From UBA1172 sp002457135 (lineage in GTDB: Bacteria > Pseudomonadota > Alphaproteobacteria > Puniceispirillales > UBA1172): a stretch of DNA of 13,825 nucleotides. The number at the start of each line of letters is the position of its first letter. The first letter of the stretch is position 1. Below, in pieces: positions 12,837 through 13,825 of the stretch. The stretch is from NCBI GenBank assembly GCA_965660935.1, contig CBFIBR010000039.1:1-13825 (forward strand), in the 5' to 3' direction. A program made the translations under genes and the position numbers. Below the pieces are notes generated by a model. The model was not told the DNA's origin. It searched no databases and saw only the letters and a list, made by a program, of their open reading frames with translations.

Positions 12837-13825
12837 CTACGACTGACTGATTGCTCTCGCCGTTTCCATTCCCGATATATACGCGCCGTGGCAGGTTCCA
12901 TAATGCTGGATACTGACAGCCTCACCGGCAAAATAGATCAGCTCATCCACCGGGGTGGCCAGAAACTGGCGAGCAGGTGAACCCCCGGGGGTTGCGTAGG
13001 AATACGCCCCCAGTGTCAGCGGATCATTCATCCACGCTGTCGTGATGTGATCCTCAATATGCGCCCTGATGGATGACCCGAACAGATTGATGAGGCATGT
13101 TTCAGCGTAATCAATCATCGCCGCCCTGCCCTGCTTTTCCAGGTATTCACCGAAACTGCCGCCGGCAAACACCACCGCCTGCGGCCTGTCGCTGATGATG
13201 ATATCAACGCTGGCGATGTCTTCATCACTGCTCTGATGATCGTGGGGGCCGGGGAAATTGACGTACCAGCCATCGGTTATATCAGCGATCTTATCCCCCC
13301 TGAGAGCATCCCCGTCGAGGGCAACCCCAATCTTGTTGAGTGTCCCGCATTTGAGCAGGCTGAACGCCTCAAGGTAAGCATCGGGAAGCACCGGGGTGAA
13401 TTCAATCCTGCCGCTGTTCATGATACCGGTGGAAACGGTGATGATAACCTTGCTGGCCTTGATGACCCCCTTGTTGGTGTCAACACTGACCCCCTGATTG
13501 CCCCAGCTGATTTTTTCAGCCGTGCAGTTGAGCTCAACAGGCATGCCCCCGGCCAGCGCTTCAACAACCCGGCCAAGGCCGCCATTGACAGGGTAATCCT
13601 TGCCCGATCCGGCCTTCAGATGATCAATGACCGATTGATCACTGGCATCCGATGCGTTCAGCCCGGCCAGCAGATGCGCATGGGTCGATGCGAAGGGGTT
13701 ATCCCAGTCCATAAGATCAGCGATAGCGGCATCTTGACTGTTCTGCCGGGCAAATTCAGCCATGCGGTTTTCGAGATCATTGTCAAAAGCCGTGTATTCC
13801 TTCAGCAGATCAGCACTGATGCCAG
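12837..13825 (-). CDS. Flavin-dependent amine oxidase, 5' end beyond the window
   Basis: The C-terminal 328 residues of an FAD-linked amine oxidase of the MAO/polyamine-oxidase type. The frame is open to the right edge of the window, so the N-terminal Rossmann GxGxxG motif is not visible. Internal Met at 13761-13763 is not the likely start, since coding continues with 20 more open codons upstream. The C-terminal FAD/substrate block is clear: YSYATPGG, then IYFAGEAVSIQHYGTCHGAY with the GEA and HG elements of the family. Members oxidise amines such as polyamines or amino acids, releasing aldehyde and H2O2; the substrate here is unknown. It is convergent with the DHFR-like gene, separated by the 15-bp repeats. 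Confidence 0.9.
   Translation of the reverse strand, partial: GISADLLKEYTAFDNDLENRMAEFARQNSQDAAIADLMDWDNPFASTHAHLLAGLNASDASDQSVIDHLKAGSGKDYPVNGGLGRVVEALAGGMPVELNCTAEKISWGNQGVSVDTNKGVIKASKVIITVSTGIMNSGRIEFTPVLPDAYLEAFSLLKCGTLNKIGVALDGDALRGDKIADITDGWYVNFPGPHDHQSSDEDIASVDIIISDRPQAVVFAGGSFGEYLEKQGRAAMIDYAETCLINLFGSSIRAHIEDHITTAWMNDPLTLGAYSYATPGGSPARQFLATPVDELIYFAGEAVSIQHYGTCHGAYISGMETARAISQS

Overview
The window looks like a chromosomal segment of an alphaproteobacterium of roughly mid-50s % G+C. The evidence is the gene order mltB-rlpA-dacA-tmk-holB-metG-tatD-MBL hydrolase, which I know as a conserved alphaproteobacterial arrangement, together with the zinc-knuckle-free form of MetG. A marine heterotroph of the Rhodospirillales/SAR116 sort would fit, but that is inference. 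No transposase, integrase, phage module or CRISPR array is visible.

Layout. Bases 1-354 are mostly AT-rich non-coding DNA with two striking inverted repeats and what looks like a headless 3' coding remnant on the minus strand. From 8449 down to 355 (minus strand) eight genes form one tight run: a lytic transglycosylase (MltB type), the septal lipoprotein RlpA, a DacA-type D-Ala-D-Ala carboxypeptidase, thymidylate kinase, the DNA polymerase III delta' subunit, methionyl-tRNA synthetase, a TatD-family metal-dependent hydrolase and a PhnP-like metallo-beta-lactamase hydrolase. Three junctions are 4-bp ATGA stop/start overlaps, so translational coupling is likely. The first three proteins are exported and act on peptidoglycan. 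The rest are cytoplasmic housekeeping proteins. An AEC-family permease gene (minus) lies just upstream of this run.

Bases 9449-9872 are a gene-poor spacer rich in short tandem duplications (12- and 14-bp periods). It ends in the promoter of a complete tRNA-Ser(UGA) gene, 9873-9962. A DMT/EamA permease gene (plus) follows. It overlaps tail to tail with a pterin-4a-carbinolamine dehydratase gene (minus).

The most interesting part is 11074-12769. The dehydratase gene is divergent from a two-gene unit: an unrecognised protein with a GxGP nucleotide-binding-like start, overlapping by ATGA with a divergent dihydrofolate-reductase-like protein. The DHFR-like protein keeps the substrate-side residues but has an altered NADPH motif. 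Two of three adjacent genes therefore act on pterins or folates by family, which raises the possibility that the unknown protein is also a pterin-handling enzyme (inference). The window ends in a flavin amine oxidase gene (minus) whose N-terminal part lies beyond the right edge.
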